This document shows, in pieces, positions 61,211-64,000 of a DNA stretch of 64,000 bases. The translations under genes were made by a program, and so were the position numbers. The stretch is from an uncultured bacterium (GTDB taxonomy: Bacteria > Hydrogenedentota > Hydrogenedentia > Hydrogenedentales > CAILVY01). The notes under the pieces are model-generated. The model ran no database searches, had not been told where the DNA came from, and saw nothing but the letters and a program-made list of their open reading frames with translations. Positions within the stretch are counted from its first letter, which is position 1, and each line of letters begins with the position of its first letter. Location: assembly GCA_937951485.1 (NCBI GenBank), contig CALEDJ010000011.1, positions 55,269-119,268 on the forward strand, given 5' to 3'.

Positions 61211-61243
61211 TTGTGAATCGCCATCGAAGGCGGTGAGGGACTC
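61211..61243 (+). repeat. 33-bp dispersed repeat, copy B TTGTGAATCGCCATCGAAGGCGGTGAGGGACTC
   Basis: 27/33 identical to the reverse complement of 40198-40230. Confidence 0.7.
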
Positions 61244-61336
61244 ACAATCACGATGTTATGCGGAGTGATTGCCTCAGTCGGCTGAAATGTTACGATGTTC
61301 GACCATTACATGCTTTTATCGGGGAACGAATCTTCC

Positions 61337-62473
61337 ATGAACCGCAGAACATTTCTTGCGGCGCTTGGCGCGGGCGGCGCTCTGGCGGCCAAAGTTGGCG
61401 CTAAGCCGGCGGAGCCGATAGCCAGGGTGTCGCCTGTGAAAGTGCTGTTATGGTGCTGGGATGCGCGCATGACATGGGACGACGAAGCCGACCGCGTCGC
61501 AACGCGCATGGCCGCTTCAGAACAGCATTTCCCCTATCCGAAGCGCCCGGAATCGTATGAGGTCGGATTTCGGCGGCTGGTGGATTATTGCGCCGCCAAC
61601 GGCGTCTGGGGCGTCATTGTCTGGGGGTTTCTGCGCGATGCGCACGGCGGCGTGGCCGCGGCGCGCGACCTCTGCCGCTATGCCCGCGACCGGGGCGTCG
61701 CGATTGTCCCGGGCGTCGGCCTGTGCGCCTATGGGGGCTACTACTACCACGGCGACCATCTTTTCAATCTGGACACATATCTCCGGAAGTATCCTGAACG
61801 CGCGAGCGTGGCGTACGAGGAAGGCGGGGGGCGCGAAGTGCGCGGGGTGCTCGATCCTTCTCTGGTCGAAAACCGCCAATGGTGGCGCGACGGCCTGGAA
61901 TGGATGCTGGAAAACTTCGAGATTGCCGGCATTGATTACGAGATGGGCGACTTCATTGTCAATCCCTCCGAATCGGCGAAGGCCGCGCGCGCCGCGCTCG
62001 GCTTCGATGCGGATGAGAACATTCTGGATATTGTCGTGGCCACGCGCGAACTCATGGACCATGCCCATGCGCTCAAGCCCGACGGGACATTTATCAATGC
62101 CCTGTACCGCGGCTATCACCAGATTCGGGGCTTCCCCGCTGTTCCCTATGCGGAGGCGATGCACCCCCGTACCGTCTGGGAATACACCCTGACACGGATG
62201 GTACACGAGAAGGCATTTCCAGACGGATTCTCTGGTGCGCCCGCCCATCGGCAATACGGCTATCTGCATTGGTTCAACATCTCCACGAAGACGGAGGACA
62301 GGGACTATGTGGCGGAGATTGCACGTGTCTTTCCCGCCGCGCACGCGCTGGACTTCGAGTTTATCGGGACCTACGGTGAAATCCGCGCCGACACGCCAAC
62401 CGCCGACCGCAACTACCGCGCGCAAGTCGCGTGGGCGCAAAATCCCGCATTATGCTTTGACGACTTCCGGTGA
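61337..62473 (+). CDS. Tat-exported putative TIM-barrel/glycoside hydrolase-like protein
   Basis: MNRRTFLAALGAGGALAA Tat-like signal; RRLVDYCAANGVWGVIVWGFL; GIDYEMGDF. Confidence 0.6.
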   Translation: MNRRTFLAALGAGGALAAKVGAKPAEPIARVSPVKVLLWCWDARMTWDDEADRVATRMAASEQHFPYPKRPESYEVGFRRLVDYCAANGVWGVIVWGFLRDAHGGVAAARDLCRYARDRGVAIVPGVGLCAYGGYYYHGDHLFNLDTYLRKYPERASVAYEEGGGREVRGVLDPSLVENRQWWRDGLEWMLENFEIAGIDYEMGDFIVNPSESAKAARAALGFDADENILDIVVATRELMDHAHALKPDGTFINALYRGYHQIRGFPAVPYAEAMHPRTVWEYTLTRMVHEKAFPDGFSGAPAHRQYGYLHWFNISTKTEDRDYVAEIARVFPAAHALDFEFIGTYGEIRADTPTADRNYRAQVAWAQNPALCFDDFR

Positions 62474-62668
62474 ACGAAAAACTTGCCCTGAACCTCGCCG
62501 CCGCTTCCGGGCATCGAGGCCTTGATTCTTGTCCGGTGATATGCAGCGGGTGGGAGAAAGCGCAAGGCGTTGCCGATACCATCGCGGTGCTTCTGCGTGG
62601 GGTACCGCTGTTTATTGCTGCCCAAACGGCGCATCCAGTATACTTCGAGAAAAGTCTAAAGGCGACCC

Positions 62669-62896
62669 ATGATCACGAATGCCGCACTATGGAAAACCTG
62701 GGAGGATGAATTGGCGCGACGTATGCCGGTGGACTTTGCCCGGAACCTGAAGCGTATGGAAGCCCTTTACGAGCATGCCGTGTTGTTGGGGGGGTGGGGT
62801 GTGCGGGCGCCACTGGACGGACTGGAGTCGCGATTGGAACTGGCGAGAATTCTGAATGTTCGGCGATCTCTTGGCAAAACTGGCGCGGGCATTTGA
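62669..62896 (+). CDS. Small partner protein of a nucleotidyltransferase (75 aa)
   Basis: Overlaps the downstream NTase gene by 41 bp; LYEHAVLLGGWGVRAPLDGLESRLELARILNVRR. Confidence 0.65.
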   Translation: MITNAALWKTWEDELARRMPVDFARNLKRMEALYEHAVLLGGWGVRAPLDGLESRLELARILNVRRSLGKTGAGI

Positions 62897-63401
62897 CGCA
62901 CATGCCATCCCCTACATGGTCATCGGGGGACAAGCCGTGCTCCTGTACGGCGAACCCCGGCTGACCCAGGATATTGACATTACATTGGGGACAACCCCGG
63001 ACCAGCGCCTTCCCGATGTGTTGGCGGCTGTGGCGGAGGCAGGGTGCAATCCGCTGGTCGCTGACCCCGCGGCCTTTGCCGCTCAAACCATGGTGCTGCC
63101 CTGCGCCGACCGGGCCGGGCCGCGCGTGGACCTCATTTTTTCGTTTACGCCGTATGAGCAGCAGGCGATTCAGCGCGCACGAGTCGTCCAAATCGGGGAA
63201 ACCCCTGTAAAGTATGCGCGCCTGGAGGATTTGGTCATCCACAAGGTTTTTGCCGGGCGCCCGCGCGATCTTGAGGACGCGCGATTGATTCTGCTGCGCC
63301 ATCCGGAAGCGGATACAGATTATATCAGCGCGTGGCTGACACGCTTTGAAAATGATCTGAACGAGCCTTTTCTGGAGCGTTTCAAGAATTTGCTCAAATA
63401 G
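62856..63401 (+). CDS. AbiEii/DUF6036-like nucleotidyltransferase
   Basis: YMVIGGQAVLLYGEPRLTQDIDITLG nucleotidyltransferase motif; RVDLIFSF; LEDLVIHKVFAGRPRDLEDARLIL. Confidence 0.85.
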   Translation: MFGDLLAKLARAFDAHAIPYMVIGGQAVLLYGEPRLTQDIDITLGTTPDQRLPDVLAAVAEAGCNPLVADPAAFAAQTMVLPCADRAGPRVDLIFSFTPYEQQAIQRARVVQIGETPVKYARLEDLVIHKVFAGRPRDLEDARLILLRHPEADTDYISAWLTRFENDLNEPFLERFKNLLK

Positions 63402-63409
63402 GATTCTTT

Positions 63410-63661
63410 TCCAAGATGCTTGACCCGACAGACTCTTTCGACAATGCGTATGGTATTTCTCCTGGTATGTCTGGGGGGCGACGCCACGATGGCGCTTAAA
63501 TAGTGTAAAAAATGAACGGTGTCGAAGTGTCCGAGTTCGTACGCATTCCTGACGAGGGTGAAACCGGGATTGAGCAGGAGACAACACGCCTGCTGAACGC
63601 GCCTGTGCGGGCAGCAATCCACGGGGATGCGGCATGTGGCCTTGCGAAAAATCCGACACAC
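63410..63661 (-). pseudogene. C-terminal fragment of an AraC-family regulator, frameshifted
   Basis: VQQACCLLLNPGFTLVRNAYELGHFDTVHF in one frame, FFTLFKRHRGVAPQTYQEKY in another, joined at an A6/T6 homopolymer near 63507-63512. Confidence 0.6.
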
Positions 63662-63779
63662 GGCGTTGTTAAAGACAGAGATATAATCCCATGAAAAAAA
63701 ACGGCGGCGACCCGCGACAGGGGTTCTGCCACTGTCGTTTCGGCGAACAGTCCTGTTTCCAGACCGACTGGGCGATTGT

Positions 63780-64000
63780 CCTTGACCACTACGTCACACC
63801 CGGCGCTGAATCGCAGCGCGTCTTGATGTCGCCGACCGCGACGCCTTTGCGGCTTTCGCCGAGGCCGCACCTGTCCCGGATATTCTGGTCAACTGCGCCG
63901 GCGTCTTCGGATTCTCCGAAGCCTTGCGCGAAGACCTCCGGTCCACCGGCCTCAGTGCTTCCCGGTTTTATGCAGGCAACGCCTGCAATGCGGCGAATGC
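63780..64000 (+). pseudogene. Degraded short-chain dehydrogenase/reductase remnant
   Basis: LDVADRDAFAAFAEAAPVPDILVNCAGVF joined directly to GFSEALREDLRSTGLS; no open frame upstream. Confidence 0.55.

Overview
The window is about 64 kb of high-GC bacterial chromosome and is mostly coding. I could assign about 45 genes, mostly housekeeping and sugar or cofactor metabolism. Left to right: mtlD; 2-oxoacid dehydrogenase E2 and E3; a YfhO-like membrane protein; ResB/CcsA cytochrome c biogenesis; queA; a YhbY protein; an M14 carboxypeptidase with a dockerin-like C-terminus; a GH78-like enzyme; an oxidoreductase; an RR-PAS-GGDEF protein; pdxH; a TetR/MFP/RND efflux set; pdxA; a VCBS-repeat protein; transglutaminase/DUF58/MoxR; ligA; an Mla/MCE lipid transport operon; an iol inositol catabolism cluster; a degenerate-GGDEF regulator; a GH4 enzyme; purC-purF; dxs; an acyl-CoA ligase; mgtE; and a 3' accessory end with a nucleotidyltransferase pair and degraded AraC and SDR remnants. 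The most unusual content is intergenic. There are several short tandem arrays with an exact 9-nt period and a shared NNGTCCNNN core (14.13, 26.02/26.18 and 44.80/44.93 kb). Two of these form inverted two-arm elements, and one of those is interleaved with an 8-nt array and hairpins inside the iol operon. There is also a 129-bp MITE-like element with 31-bp terminal inverted repeats, and several families of REP-like hairpins and dispersed repeats. I recognised no tRNA, rRNA, CRISPR array or complete transposase. The dockerin-like SLSE(I/V)LR(V/L)VQ motif resembles proteins I associate with Candidatus Hydrogenedentes or related bacteria. That affiliation is from memory and unverified.
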